Of a stretch of DNA of 64,000 nt, positions 43,597 to 52,222 are shown one piece after another; position 1 is the first letter of the stretch; each line of letters starts with the position of its first letter. The position numbers and the translations under genes were made by a program. The notes beneath the pieces are model-generated. The model made no database searches, was not told the origin of the DNA, and was given only the letters and a program-made list of their open reading frames with translations. This stretch comes from Aquisalimonas lutea (lineage in GTDB: Bacteria; Pseudomonadota; Gammaproteobacteria; Nitrococcales; Aquisalimonadaceae), in NCBI RefSeq assembly GCF_030409225.1, contig NZ_JAUFPK010000005.1:372831-436830 (forward strand), written 5' to 3'.

Positions 43597-43656
43597 GCGG
43601 TGCTAGGCATCCGTCTTGAGACTGCGAGGAACTTAGGGATGAATGCGGCTGAGACA
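43597..43656 (+). repeat. diverged direct repeat, copy 2, right flank of the hcp cluster
   Basis: The same orientation as copy 1 at 41961-42019, with identical first 10 bases and a near-identical last 20 bases (one mismatch). The IS481-type transposase remnant begins only a few bases further right, so the repeat may belong to that element's end or mark its insertion point. Confidence 0.6.
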
Positions 43657-43661
43657 TGTGG

Positions 43662-44077
43662 GATTCACCGATTCAGCGCATCCAAACGAGCCGTGGCGGT
43701 GAATTCTTTGCCATGAGCGTTCGACAGGCGTCCATGGCAGCGGGCATCAAGTTCCGTCCTGTGCGCCCTATCTCAATGGCAAAGTCGAGCGTTCCCAGCG
43801 CACCGACAAAGACGAGCTATGGGCGCGCTTGGACGTGCGCGCCTTGACACTGGATGAGGCTCGCGACGAGGTCGACCTTTGGGTGTTCTTCTAGAACTGG
43901 CACTGGCCGCACACCGCGCCCAACGGCCAATCCCCCATCGACGCCGTCTGTGACCGGTTCGGTAATACGCCAACGCAAGCCGAGGTAATCGCCAACTACG
44001 ATCCCCGTCGAGAGCGTAACCAGGAGCGCGAGTACGCCGCCGAGCTGAAGACCCGTCAGTTGAAAGGATTTTGGTGA
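43662..44077 (+). pseudogene. IS481-family transposase, C-terminal remnant
   Basis: The last part of a DDE integrase core is readable in two frames: PIQRIQTSRGGEFFAMSVRQ, then AGIKFRPVRP, then after a small deletion and frameshift YLNGKVERSQRTDKDELWAR. The same frame goes on through a TAG (43892) to NWHWPHTAPNGQSPIDAVCD and ends LKTRQLKGFW at 44077. The Asp of the DRGGEF-type motif has become Ser, and the N-terminal two thirds are absent. The element is dead but shows that the island was built by transposition. Confidence 0.82.
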
Positions 44078-44207
44078 ATCCCATAGTTGTCTCCCTGACA
44101 TGCGTCTGGTGCCCTCACGCGGGCTCGAATCGGCTCTTGATGCGGCGCTTCATTGGTTAAAATCTCTCCTTGTAATTAGTAGTTTTACGGCATAAGGTTA
44201 ATTCTTG

Positions 44208-44534
44208 CTATAAGAACGTATTGGAGGTATGGAATTCGTGTTTACGAACGATTCCTTCTTCGTCGAGATAAATTCGAATGAATAAATCTTTCTGAACAAT
44301 AAAAGTGCCTCTGATATTGCGAATAGCTACGTGGATCGCGTTTTGTTCCTTTATGTAAGAGGGAGTAATGTATTTTTGTTCGAAATAAGTGAAAACTTCA
44401 TTTTTTCTCGTTCCAATTGGAACCTCCTCTAGTACCTCGGAAGTGATGGCTTCTTCGCTAGGCCAAAAGCCATACGGAGTGCAGCTACTCACAGTGATCA
44501 TGATAACAATGAGAGTGACTATTCTTTTCAGCAC
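44208..44534 (-). CDS. small AT-rich lipoprotein, unknown function
   Basis: A 108-residue lipoprotein from a GTG at 44534. The signal peptide is RIVTLIVIMITVSSC, with lipobox VSSC and the lipidated Cys at about 15. The mature domain (EEVPIGTRKNEVFTYFEQKY, later KDLFIRIYLDEEGIVRKHEF) recalls the fold of SmpA/BamE-like small lipoproteins in its G-x-x-K-x-E-V start and D-x-x-G-x-V end. Codon use is AT-rich and unlike the rest of the window, a strong sign of recent transfer. An immunity or entry-exclusion role is conceivable, given the island, but unproven. Confidence 0.65.
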   Translation of the reverse strand: MLKRIVTLIVIMITVSSCTPYGFWPSEEAITSEVLEEVPIGTRKNEVFTYFEQKYITPSYIKEQNAIHVAIRNIRGTFIVQKDLFIRIYLDEEGIVRKHEFHTSNTFL

Positions 44535-44845
44535 AGATGGGCTCCGCAGATGTAGGTCGAAGACGCATTGATTGATATGTAGCCGATGACCGAGCGCCGC
44601 TGCCCAAGGAAGGGCTGAACCATTTGCGCGCTCGTGGCCGAGCAGCGGAACTGCGGGCAAGGTGTGCTGCGCAGCGCTGTGCTTGCGGCTTAGTCTAGCA
44701 GCGTAACGCCGCTTGTGCCTGCGTTGCCCAGTGGCGAAGGACGCGCGAGCCGTTTAGGGTATTCCTGACGGGAACAAAAATGTAACGAGCGATCTACGAG
44801 GCCGCTCACTGCTTGGCAGGAACGTCGCATAATTGGGAGTCATTT
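44535..44845. other. 311-bp divergent intergenic region
   Basis: It lies between the AT-rich lipoprotein gene and the plus-strand periplasmic protein gene. It contains a nested dyad at 44657-44686: GCAAG and CTTGC outside, with the perfect palindrome GCTGCGCAGC inside. This could be an operator or the end of a lost element. Nothing else is recognised. Confidence 0.4.
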
Positions 44846-45364
44846 ATGAGATCCGTTTTGTATCCCCTGTTGCTATCGGTTTGCACCTCCTTAATGGCGC
44901 AAGGTGCCCAAGAATCAATTGATGAGACACCGTATAGGAAGACTGTTGAGGGGTTCTCTGCAGGTTTCTGGCTAACCAAGGAGGAGAGCTTTTTCTCCGA
45001 TTGGGATAATTCCGCGCCGCCGGAACTCGAGGTTGCCAGAGAAGCACGACGCAATGAGCCGCTGTACACGGTTGTTTTGTTCAATAACCCGGGCCGGACT
45101 TCAGAGGGGCGGGCTGAAGTGACCCTGGATCTCATTCTGAAGTACGAAGATGGGTCGACTACCCTCGAGCTCGAGGATATTAGCTGCTGGAGCGGCTCCC
45201 TCGGTGGTGAACCACGTATGCTTCACCTTTGTCCTTCCTACCTCGCGCTGACCATGGAGGCTGCGGACCCTCTCGGCGAATACACAGCCCGCATCGTTGT
45301 CCGCGATCACGTCAAGGATGTAGAGCTGGAACTGGAGAGGCAATATATCCTAAGGAAGGAATGA
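44846..45364 (+). CDS. periplasmic protein of unknown function
   Basis: A 172-residue exported protein. The Sec signal is RSVLYPLLLSVCTSLMAQG. Mature features are a DWDNSAPPELEVAREARRNE block early, then LDLILKYEDGSTTLELEDIS, two Cys (SCWSG and HLCPSYLAL, likely a disulphide), and ADPLGEYTARIVVRDHVKDV near the end. The beta-rich pattern with a P/A-x-DPLGEY motif is one I have seen in uncharacterised periplasmic proteins, but I cannot name a function. GGGAG precedes the ATG. Composition is intermediate between the island and the core genes. Confidence 0.65.
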   Translation: MRSVLYPLLLSVCTSLMAQGAQESIDETPYRKTVEGFSAGFWLTKEESFFSDWDNSAPPELEVAREARRNEPLYTVVLFNNPGRTSEGRAEVTLDLILKYEDGSTTLELEDISCWSGSLGGEPRMLHLCPSYLALTMEAADPLGEYTARIVVRDHVKDVELELERQYILRKE

Positions 45365-45606
45365 ATCAGTCGCGTGGGCTTCCGGTCAGCGCGCATCTGT
45401 AGACAGGGCGCATGATGCCGTGCAAGACGCCCTGATTCTCCGATTTATCGCCGGATGCTACAGCGGCGGCATGCGCCACGCTCGCGGGCAGCGGCAGTCG
45501 GTGTACATGCGTTGCGGTTGCGGTGGTATCGGGGTCGCGTAACAATGCGCGCTGGACTGAACCGCCGGCGCGAGCCGGTGCCATCCGCAGCGAGACCGCA
45601 TACCCC

Positions 45607-46332
45607 ATGATCGACCATGTGCCCGTGAAGCCAGCGCCCACGCCCGCGAACCGGGGATCGGGGCGCCCTCGGCGGGTTCCGGTGCGGCGTGTTCTTGCCG
45701 CAACGGTGTCGCTGTGGCTGCTGCTCGTGCCCACGCTGGCGCTGGCGCACCCCCACGCGTGGATTGATTTGCGCACCCGGGTGGTCGCCGACGGCGATGG
45801 CCGGGTCGCGGGGCTGCGCCAGCACTGGGAGATCGATCCGCTCTACAGCCTGATGCTCATGGAGGAGTTCGGCTCCACCGGGGAGGGTGGTGCGCGGGCC
45901 GAGGGGCTCGAGCGGCTGGCAGAGACGATGCTGGGCAACATGGCGGAGTTCGACTACATGACCCGGCTGACCATCGACGGCGAGCGCGTCGCCTGGGACG
46001 GCGTGGAGGACGTCCGGCTGACGGTGGATGATGCCTCGGACGCCCTGCATTTCCGCTTCACCCTAATGCTCAGCGAGCCCGTGGCCCTCGGTGGACGGCA
46101 ACTGGAGTACGCGGTCTACGATCCCACTTATTACATCGAGATCCTCCACGACGACGGCGATGCCATCGAGACCGGTGCGCTGGGCCCCGGGTGCTCCGTG
46201 CACGTGCGCGAGCCGGATCCGCCGCAGTCCCTGGTCGCGCGCCTGGCGCGCATCGACCGCAGCGACAACCCCGTGCAGGACGGGGTCGGTGCGCGGTTTG
46301 CCGAGCGGGTAAGGATCGGCTGCAGTGCCTAG
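45607..46332 (+). CDS. DUF1007-family exported protein (metal transporter partner)
   Basis: A 241-residue protein with a TM/signal at about 30-47 (AATVSLWLLLVPTLALA) followed by the family hallmark HPHAWIDLRTRVVADGDG. Later blocks are LRQHWEIDPLYSLMLMEEF and QLEYAVYDPTYYIEILHDD. The His residues at the mature N-terminus probably bind divalent metal. DUF1007 genes usually precede NicO/RcnA-type nickel-cobalt permeases, and here the next gene overlaps by 8 bases. Role: periplasmic metal capture for the permease, by family context. Confidence 0.88.
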   Translation: MIDHVPVKPAPTPANRGSGRPRRVPVRRVLAATVSLWLLLVPTLALAHPHAWIDLRTRVVADGDGRVAGLRQHWEIDPLYSLMLMEEFGSTGEGGARAEGLERLAETMLGNMAEFDYMTRLTIDGERVAWDGVEDVRLTVDDASDALHFRFTLMLSEPVALGGRQLEYAVYDPTYYIEILHDDGDAIETGALGPGCSVHVREPDPPQSLVARLARIDRSDNPVQDGVGARFAERVRIGCSA

Positions 46333-47329
46333 GCCGCTGCTGGTTCTGGTCATGATCCTGGTCCTGGCCGTGCCCGCGGGCCTGGCTGCTGCGTCGCCGC
46401 TGACCGGCGGCGATGGGACGGGTGGGGCCGCGCAGGACGAGCCCGCCGGCGGGGAGACGGCGGAGCGCTCCCTGTGGCAGCGCTACACCGGCTGGATCGT
46501 CGCCGAGCAACGGGCGCTGCATCGCGCCCTGACCGAGCGGGTCAGGGCACTGCGCAATGAGGCCGGTGTCGCGGATCTCGGCGCGCTGCTCGCGCTGTGC
46601 TTTCTGTACGGGCTGTTCCACGCGGCCGGGCCCGGCCACGGCAAGGCGGTCATCAGTACCTACCTGCTGACCCACCGCACCCGCGTGCTCCAGGGCGTCA
46701 CCCTGTCCGCCGCGGCCTCCCTGCTGCAGGGGGTCACCGCCGTAGTGCTGGTGCTGGCGCTGGTTCATGTCGCTGGCTGGCTGAGCCGCGACGTCATGCA
46801 GGAGTCGGTGACGGTCGAGCTGGTCAGCTTCGGCCTTATCGCCGGCCTGGGAGGCTTGCTCACGGCCCGGGCCGCTCACGGCCTGTGGCGGACCTACGGT
46901 GCCGGGACCGGCGAGCACGGCCACGGGGAAGGCGGCGGACACTGCTGCGGCCACCATGTGATGCCGGAAGCCGGTGACGGCGGGGGCGCCTGGCCCGCCA
47001 TCGGCACCGTCCTGGCCGTGGGCGCGCGACCGTGCACCGGCGCCGTCCTAGTCCTGGTGGCCGCCAATCTGCTGGGCGTGTGGCCGGCTGGCATCGCCGC
47101 CGTGATCGCCATGTCGGCGGGCACGGCGATGGCGGTCGCGGCGCTGGCCTGCGCCGCCGTGTACGCGCGTGGCTGGGCCGGTCGCATGCTGTCCGCGGGC
47201 GCCGGGCGCTGGCGGTACGCCGGTGATGTCGTCGCTCTCGTCGGCGGCGCCGCTATCTGCTTGCTGGGCGTGCTGCTCCTGATCGCAGCCCTGTCCACGC
47301 CGCTGTCCTCGCCGGGGGTGATCGCCTAG
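46325..47329 (+). CDS. nickel/cobalt transporter, NicO/RcnA family
   Basis: A 334-residue membrane protein from a GTG overlapping the DUF1007 gene. TM segments begin at the N-terminus and continue from about 85. The family motif FHAAGPGHGKAVISTYLLTH follows LCFLYGLFHA. A His-rich cytoplasmic loop (EHGHGEGGGHCCGHH) lies near residue 205, and the second motif is AIGTVLAVGARPCTGAVLVL. His-rich loops of this type bind Ni2+ or Co2+, and RcnA relatives export the excess metal. No RcnR-like regulator is adjacent. Confidence 0.92.
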   Translation: MPRPLLVLVMILVLAVPAGLAAASPLTGGDGTGGAAQDEPAGGETAERSLWQRYTGWIVAEQRALHRALTERVRALRNEAGVADLGALLALCFLYGLFHAAGPGHGKAVISTYLLTHRTRVLQGVTLSAAASLLQGVTAVVLVLALVHVAGWLSRDVMQESVTVELVSFGLIAGLGGLLTARAAHGLWRTYGAGTGEHGHGEGGGHCCGHHVMPEAGDGGGAWPAIGTVLAVGARPCTGAVLVLVAANLLGVWPAGIAAVIAMSAGTAMAVAALACAAVYARGWAGRMLSAGAGRWRYAGDVVALVGGAAICLLGVLLLIAALSTPLSSPGVIA

Positions 47330-47480
47330 GCGCCGTTTGATGCTCCCCGCGACTCCCGCCGCTGCAGCGGGGCGCTGCCGGGCAGGTCGCTTCCGCCCGC
47401 CCGGTCGTTCCTGTCGGCCCGGCACCTGGCGCGTTGTCTTCCCGTCGATGTCGATACTCCGGTCGTCGCGCAACGTGCGG

Positions 47481-47513
47481 GTCATCGTCCCGACAAGGTC
47501 CGGTCATCTCTTT
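47481..47513 (+). promoter_or_regulatory. possible Pho box upstream of the phosphite operon
   Basis: GTCAT occurs at 47481 and 47503, exactly 22 bp apart, with GACAA at 47492 midway. PhoB binds GTCA-containing repeats spaced 11 bp apart. The site is 60 bp before the ptxA-like start. The match is partial, so this is a hint of phosphate-starvation control only. Confidence 0.38.
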
Positions 47514-47572
47514 CGTCCAGATTATCGCTCTAAACGATGAAGCCATGCCTCGCATCGTGAAGGGTGATAGCC

Positions 47573-48370
47573 ATGAACGCACAAGCACTGCCGGATCCGA
47601 TCATTCAGCTGGACGGGGTCGGGATGACCTACGCCGACGGAACCGTCGGCCTCCACGAGACGACGACGCGGTTCCGCGAAGGCGACCTGACGGTCCTGCT
47701 GGGGTTGTCGGGCGCCGGCAAGTCGACACTGCTGCGCTCCGTCAACCATCTGGTCAAGCCGACATCCGGCCTGATCTGGTCCCGCGCGCTGGGTCCCATC
47801 GCCACGCGTAACAACATCCGCGCACACCGGCGCCGGACGGCGATGATCTTTCAGCACCACCAGCTCCTGCCGCGTTTCACCGCGCTGCAGAACGTGCTGA
47901 CCGGGCGGCTGGCCTACCACTCGACGGTGCGCGGGTTCTTCCCGCTGCCGCGCGCGGAGCTGCGGATCGCGCACGAGAGCCTTGAGCGGGTGGGGCTGGC
48001 CGACAAGGCGCTGACCCGGGTGGACAACCTCAGCGGCGGCCAGATGCAGCGGGTCGGGATCGCCCGGGCGCTGGCCCAGCAGCCCGAAACCATTCTCGCC
48101 GACGAGCCGGTCGCCAGCCTCGATCCCGCCACCTCCGACAAGGTCCTGGGCCTTCTGCGCGGCATCTGCACCGAGGACGGCATTACCGCGGTAATCAGCC
48201 TTCACCAGCTCGAGCTGGCGACGAAGTTCGCCGACCGCATTCTCGGCCTCGCCGGCGGCCGCGTGGTGTTCGACGGGGCGCCGGGCGAGCTCACCGACGC
48301 AGTCATCCACGCGATCTACGGCACCGGCGACCGGGAGCACGACCGGCCGCTTCACGCCGCTACGGCCTGA
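47573..48370 (+). CDS. ptxA: phosphite/phosphonate ABC transporter ATP-binding protein (PtxA/PhnC)
   Basis: A 265-residue ABC ATPase. Walker A is GLSGAGKSTLLRSVN, the Q loop is TAMIFQHHQLLPRFTALQNV, the signature is LSGGQMQRVGIARALAQQ, and Walker B is ETILADEPVASLDPATS. The length and the RAHRRRTAMIFQ block match PhnC/PtxA proteins. It energises uptake through the permease two genes down, with the binding protein between. The ATG at 47573 is behind AAGGGTGA. It is the first gene of a five-gene locus ending in the PtxD and PtxE homologues, so phosphite is the likely cargo. Confidence 0.9.
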   Translation: MNAQALPDPIIQLDGVGMTYADGTVGLHETTTRFREGDLTVLLGLSGAGKSTLLRSVNHLVKPTSGLIWSRALGPIATRNNIRAHRRRTAMIFQHHQLLPRFTALQNVLTGRLAYHSTVRGFFPLPRAELRIAHESLERVGLADKALTRVDNLSGGQMQRVGIARALAQQPETILADEPVASLDPATSDKVLGLLRGICTEDGITAVISLHQLELATKFADRILGLAGGRVVFDGAPGELTDAVIHAIYGTGDREHDRPLHAATA

Positions 48371-48405
48371 CGGCCCACCGTTCGTTCACAAAGGGGGAAT
48401 CATCA

Positions 48406-49269
48406 ATGAAACGCTTCGTATCCACCGCCGCACTTGTGTCGCTGGTCACTCTCGGCTCGGCACTGGCCCAGGCCGACGGCCGCAATCCCGAGGAGCTGAC
48501 GGTCGCGCTTCTTCCGGACGAGAACGCCTCCGAGCTCATCCAGCGCAACAAGCCGCTGGAGGAATACCTGGAGGCGGAGCTCGGTCGCGAGATCCAGCTC
48601 CAGGTGCTCAGCGACTATTCCGCCATGATCCAGGCCATGCGCTTCGGCCGCATCGATCTCGGCTACTTCGGGCCGATCTCCGGCATGCTTGCCGCCGCCA
48701 AGGGCGACGTCGAGTTCTTTGCCGCGCCGGTGGTCAACGGCCGGGCGGAGTACCGCGGGGTCATCATCGGCAACGTGGAGCAGGGCATCGACGAGGTCGA
48801 GGACGCCCGCGGCGAGACCGTTGCCTACGGTGATCCGGCATCGACCTCCAGCCACCTGATGCCGCGGGCCAAGCTGCAGGACGACTACGGCATGGTCGCC
48901 GGCGAGGACTACACCCGGGAGCACACCGGCGCGCACGACGCCGTAGCCAAGGCGGTCGAGAACGGCAATGCCCAGCTCGGCGGTCTCGGGGAGCACATCT
49001 GGACCTACCTCGTGGAAGAGGACCGGATCGATACGGACAAGGTCCAGGTCGTCGATCACACCCCGTACTATCCGCAGTACCCGTGGGTCATGCAGAGCGA
49101 CCTGGACGAGGAGCTCAAGGCGTCCATCCGCGAGGCGTTCCTGGAGCTCGACGACGAGGAGATCCTCGGCAACTTCCAGGCCGACGGCTTCGTCGCCACC
49201 GATCTGTCCGACTACGACATCTATCGGGACATGAGCGAGACCATCGGCATCGACTTCGAGGATCTGTGA
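48406..49269 (+). CDS. ptxB: phosphite/phosphonate-binding protein (PtxB/PhnD)
   Basis: A 287-residue periplasmic receptor with a Sec signal (VSTAALVSLVTLGSALAQA). PhnD-type landmarks are LTVALLPDENASELIQRNKP at the mature start, IQAMRFGRIDLGYFGPISGM, the STSSHL oxyanion-binding turn in YGDPASTSSHLMPRAKL, and NAQLGGLGEHIWTYLVE. The Tyr in DLGYFGP and the Ser/Thr turn normally contact the phosphorus oxyanion. GGGG lies upstream of the ATG. It works with the adjacent ATPase and permease. Confidence 0.9.
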   Translation: MKRFVSTAALVSLVTLGSALAQADGRNPEELTVALLPDENASELIQRNKPLEEYLEAELGREIQLQVLSDYSAMIQAMRFGRIDLGYFGPISGMLAAAKGDVEFFAAPVVNGRAEYRGVIIGNVEQGIDEVEDARGETVAYGDPASTSSHLMPRAKLQDDYGMVAGEDYTREHTGAHDAVAKAVENGNAQLGGLGEHIWTYLVEEDRIDTDKVQVVDHTPYYPQYPWVMQSDLDEELKASIREAFLELDDEEILGNFQADGFVATDLSDYDIYRDMSETIGIDFEDL

Positions 49270-49345
49270 TCCGCAAGCCAACGCATCAGGGGGCGAACGC
49301 CGGCAGGGCGCTCGCCCCGCAATCGCAACGGTCCCGGAGCCCGTC

Positions 49346-50176
49346 ATGTCGGTCAATCATCTGGAAAATCGATCCGGTTCGCCGGGTAGCGGCGACAGCC
49401 CCATCGACAGCTACCGCGAGCGGTGGCTGCGATCCGCGCTCAAGGTCGCGGCCATCGTCGCCGTTGTGCTTGCGGCCTGCTGGGAATCCGGCGTGCTCAA
49501 TCCGGTCGTGCTCGCCGAGGGGCTTCCGGCCCTGGGCGCGCTGTTCGCCGACGCCATTCCGCCGGATTTCGCGCGCTGGCGGGAATGGATCGTGCCACTC
49601 TACGACACGCTGATCATGAGCATCGCCGGTACGGCGTTCGCCGTCGTCTTCTCGGTGCCGATCGCGTTCCTCGCGGCGGAGAACACCAGCCCCCATCGAC
49701 TGGTGTACCACGCCAGCCGGACCGTGCTGAACGCGCTTCGCGCTGTTCCGGAACTCATCATGGGCATCATCTTCGTCGCCGCGGTCGGATTCGGGGTCCT
49801 GCCCGGCGTGCTCGCCGTGGGCCTGCACTCCATCGGCATGGTCGGCAAGTTCTACGCCGAGGCCATCGAGCACGTGGACGATGCCCCCGTGGAGGCGACC
49901 CGGGCGGCGGGCTGCAGCGGCCTGCAGACCGTGTGCTTCGGCATTTTCCCCCAGGTGCTGCCGCAGTTCGCCGACGTCTCCATCTACCGCTGGGAGTACA
50001 ACTTCCGGGCGTCCACGGTAATGGGCATGGTGGGTGCCGGCGGCATCGGCTTCGAGCTTATGTCGGCGCTGAAGGTCATGGACTACCAGCAGGGCATGGC
50101 CGTGATGCTGGTCGTGCTGGTCATGGTCACCATCGTGGACTCCATCAGCGGGGTGATCCGGAGGCGGTTCAAATGA
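49346..50176 (+). CDS. ptxC: phosphite/phosphonate ABC transporter permease (PtxC/PhnE)
   Basis: A 276-residue inner-membrane permease. The first TM is at about 30-50 (VAAIVAVVLAACWESGVLN), further TMs start LIMSIAGTAFAVVFSVPIAF, and the cytoplasmic EAA loop reads EHVDDAPVEATRAAGCSG. The C-terminal TM block AVMLVVLVMVTIVDSISGVI precedes the tail IRRRF typical of PhnE. The ATG of the dehydrogenase gene overlaps its stop, so transport and oxidation are translationally coupled. Confidence 0.9.
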   Translation: MSVNHLENRSGSPGSGDSPIDSYRERWLRSALKVAAIVAVVLAACWESGVLNPVVLAEGLPALGALFADAIPPDFARWREWIVPLYDTLIMSIAGTAFAVVFSVPIAFLAAENTSPHRLVYHASRTVLNALRAVPELIMGIIFVAAVGFGVLPGVLAVGLHSIGMVGKFYAEAIEHVDDAPVEATRAAGCSGLQTVCFGIFPQVLPQFADVSIYRWEYNFRASTVMGMVGAGGIGFELMSALKVMDYQQGMAVMLVVLVMVTIVDSISGVIRRRFK

Positions 50177-51219
50177 GCACCAGCCCGGACGGAGCGGCCG
50201 GCAAGGTCGTGGTGACGCACGCCCTGCACACTGAGGCCTACACGCGCCTCCGGGAGCAATGTGCGGTGGACATGAATACCGCCGCCGAGCCCTGGTCGCG
50301 GGATACGCTGCGGGGGAAGCTCCGGGACGCGGATGCGGTGGTCGCCTTCATGACGGACCGGATCGACCGCGATCTGCTGGAGTCGGCGCCGAGACTCAGG
50401 ATCGTCGCCGGCGCGCTCAAGGGAGCGGACAACATCGATATGCAGGCATGCTCGGAGCGCGATGTCTGGGTGTCCGTCGTGCCCGATCTTCTCACCGCGC
50501 CCACCGCGGAGCTTGCCATCGGGCTGATGATCGGCCTGGGGCGGAATGTTCTCCCCGGGGATCGCCACGTGCGCTCCGGGGCGTTCAGCGGCTGGCGGCC
50601 GCGCTTCTACGGTACGGGTATTCACGGCAGCGTGGTTGGTCTGCTCGGGCTGGGGGCGATCGGGCGCGCCATGGCGCAGCGCCTACAAGGTTTCGGCGCC
50701 CGCGTGCTGTATCACGACCGCCGTCCGCCGGCCCCCGGGGAAGAGCTAACCCTGGGGCTCGAATCGGCGTCGTTCGAGCGGCTCCTCCGGCAGAGCGATT
50801 TCGTGGTGGTCTGCCTGCCCCTGAGCGGCGAGACGGTGCACATGCTCAACCGGGACACGCTCGCGCTCATGAAGCCCGGGGCGCTCGTCATCAATCCTTC
50901 CCGGGGCTCGGTGGTGTGCGAGGCGGATATCGTCGAGGCGCTGCAGCAAGGGAATCTCGGGGGGTATGCCGCCGACGTTTTCGAGATGGAGGACTGGGCC
51001 CGCGGGGATCGACCGCAGGGCGTGACGCGGGAGCTCCTGGAGATGGATGGCAAGACGCTGCTCACGCCCCATCTCGGTTCAGCCGTGCACGAGGCGCGCA
51101 AGGCCATCGAGAGCGAAGCGGTCGCCAATGTTCTCGATGTGCTGCACGGGCAAGTGCCGCGCGGTGCCGCGAACGCTCTCCAGGGGCGCGGCGCGGACGC
51201 CCCGGCCACGTCGGTTTGA
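50173..51219 (+). CDS. ptxD: phosphite dehydrogenase PtxD
   Basis: A 348-residue NAD-dependent D-2-hydroxyacid dehydrogenase-fold enzyme that oxidises phosphite to phosphate. PtxD-specific stretches are LRIVAGALKGADNIDMQACS, VPDLLTAPTAELAIGLMIGL, FSGWRPRFYGTGIHGSVVG and the tail YAADVFEMEDWARGDRPQG with LLTPHLGSAVHEARKAIE. The nucleotide motif is GLLGLGAIGRAMAQRL, followed by an acidic Asp (YHDRR), which predicts NAD preference. Catalytic Arg and His are in NPSRGSVV and TPHLGSA, with Glu in FEMED. The match is much closer to PtxD than to general hydroxyacid dehydrogenases. Confidence 0.92.
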   Translation: MSTSPDGAAGKVVVTHALHTEAYTRLREQCAVDMNTAAEPWSRDTLRGKLRDADAVVAFMTDRIDRDLLESAPRLRIVAGALKGADNIDMQACSERDVWVSVVPDLLTAPTAELAIGLMIGLGRNVLPGDRHVRSGAFSGWRPRFYGTGIHGSVVGLLGLGAIGRAMAQRLQGFGARVLYHDRRPPAPGEELTLGLESASFERLLRQSDFVVVCLPLSGETVHMLNRDTLALMKPGALVINPSRGSVVCEADIVEALQQGNLGGYAADVFEMEDWARGDRPQGVTRELLEMDGKTLLTPHLGSAVHEARKAIESEAVANVLDVLHGQVPRGAANALQGRGADAPATSV

Positions 51220-51249
51220 GCGACAACCAGAACAAGGGACGGTCCCTCC

Positions 51250-52113
51250 ATGCCGAGCATTTCTCATCTGCGCTCGCTCGTGGCCATCGCGGACACCGGG
51301 AGCTTCAGCGAGGCGGCCCGGGCGCTGGGTATTGCCCAATCCACGATCTCCCAGCATGTCGCCCGGCTGGAGCATGCCCTGGGTACGCGGCTCATCCACC
51401 GCGGCGGTGTCGTGCGACTGACGGCGACGGGTACCTACGTATGCCGGCAGGCCCGGGGGATCCGGCGGTTGCACGACCGCATTCTCGCGGCCCGTACGCG
51501 GCCCCCTCTGGCCATCGGCGCCAGCTCCAACATCGGGACCTATCTGCTCGAGCCGGTCATGCGGCGGCTCGGTCAGGCCTGCGGTGCCGATGCCCTCAAC
51601 ATGCGCGTGGCATCGAACCCCGCGATCGCGGATGCGCTGGATGCCGGCGAGATCGATATCGGCCTCATGGAATGGTGGGACGGCCGCCCGGGGTTCCGGG
51701 CACGCAAGTGGCGTGACGAGGAGCTGGTTGTCATCGTCCCGCGGAATCATCGCTGGTCGGGGCGGGACTGCATCCGGCCGGCGGATCTTGCGGACGTGCC
51801 CCTAATCGGCGGGGAAAGCGGCAGCGGTACGGGACGACTGCTCAAGGAATACCTGGCTTCCAGCGGCATCGAGCCGCGGGTGGGCCTGACGCTGGGCAAT
51901 ACCGAGGCGGTGAAGCGGGCGGTGATCAACGGGCTCGGGACCTCCATCGTCCTGGCCGGTACGGTGGCCGACGAGGTGCGTCGCGGCGAGCTGCACGCAC
52001 TTCCGCTGGCCGGCGGCGGGGTGCGCAAGGCCCTCCAGATCGTGCATCCCGAGGAGCTTGCCGACGAGCCGCGCAAGAACGAGTTCGTCGATCTCCTGCA
52101 CGAGCATGGCTGA
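51250..52113 (+). CDS. ptxE: LysR-family regulator of phosphite oxidation (PtxE position)
   Basis: A 287-residue LysR protein. The helix-turn-helix is at residues 5-62 (LRSLVAIADTGSFSEAARAL, GIAQSTISQHVARLEHALG). The ligand domain runs from about 90 (PPLAIGASSNIGTYLLEPVM), with DLADVPLIGGESGSGTGRLL later. It follows the dehydrogenase gene by 30 bp on the same strand, the position of ptxE in the Pseudomonas stutzeri ptxABCDE operon. Its regulatory effect is not established even there, so assignment rests on locus order. Confidence 0.85.
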   Translation: MPSISHLRSLVAIADTGSFSEAARALGIAQSTISQHVARLEHALGTRLIHRGGVVRLTATGTYVCRQARGIRRLHDRILAARTRPPLAIGASSNIGTYLLEPVMRRLGQACGADALNMRVASNPAIADALDAGEIDIGLMEWWDGRPGFRARKWRDEELVVIVPRNHRWSGRDCIRPADLADVPLIGGESGSGTGRLLKEYLASSGIEPRVGLTLGNTEAVKRAVINGLGTSIVLAGTVADEVRRGELHALPLAGGGVRKALQIVHPEELADEPRKNEFVDLLHEHG

Positions 52114-52222
52114 GGATTCCGCCTCCCGGTGCCGGCGGACGGTTCCGGCAGGGCGGTACCCTCATTGCGCGGCTACTGTCGTGCGATAGAGTATGCCGCG
52201 ACGGGGCAGCGGTGGTTTGGCC

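Noticed and set aside
44657-44686. Integron attC site or CRISPR repeat at the nested dyad
   Set aside because: There is a single copy, no conserved attC core sites, no integrase, and no spaced repeats anywhere in the window.
50173-51219. Assignment of the dehydrogenase as a generic glycerate or hydroxypyruvate reductase
   Set aside because: Several stretches characteristic of PtxD and the ptxABC genes directly upstream make phosphite dehydrogenase much more likely.
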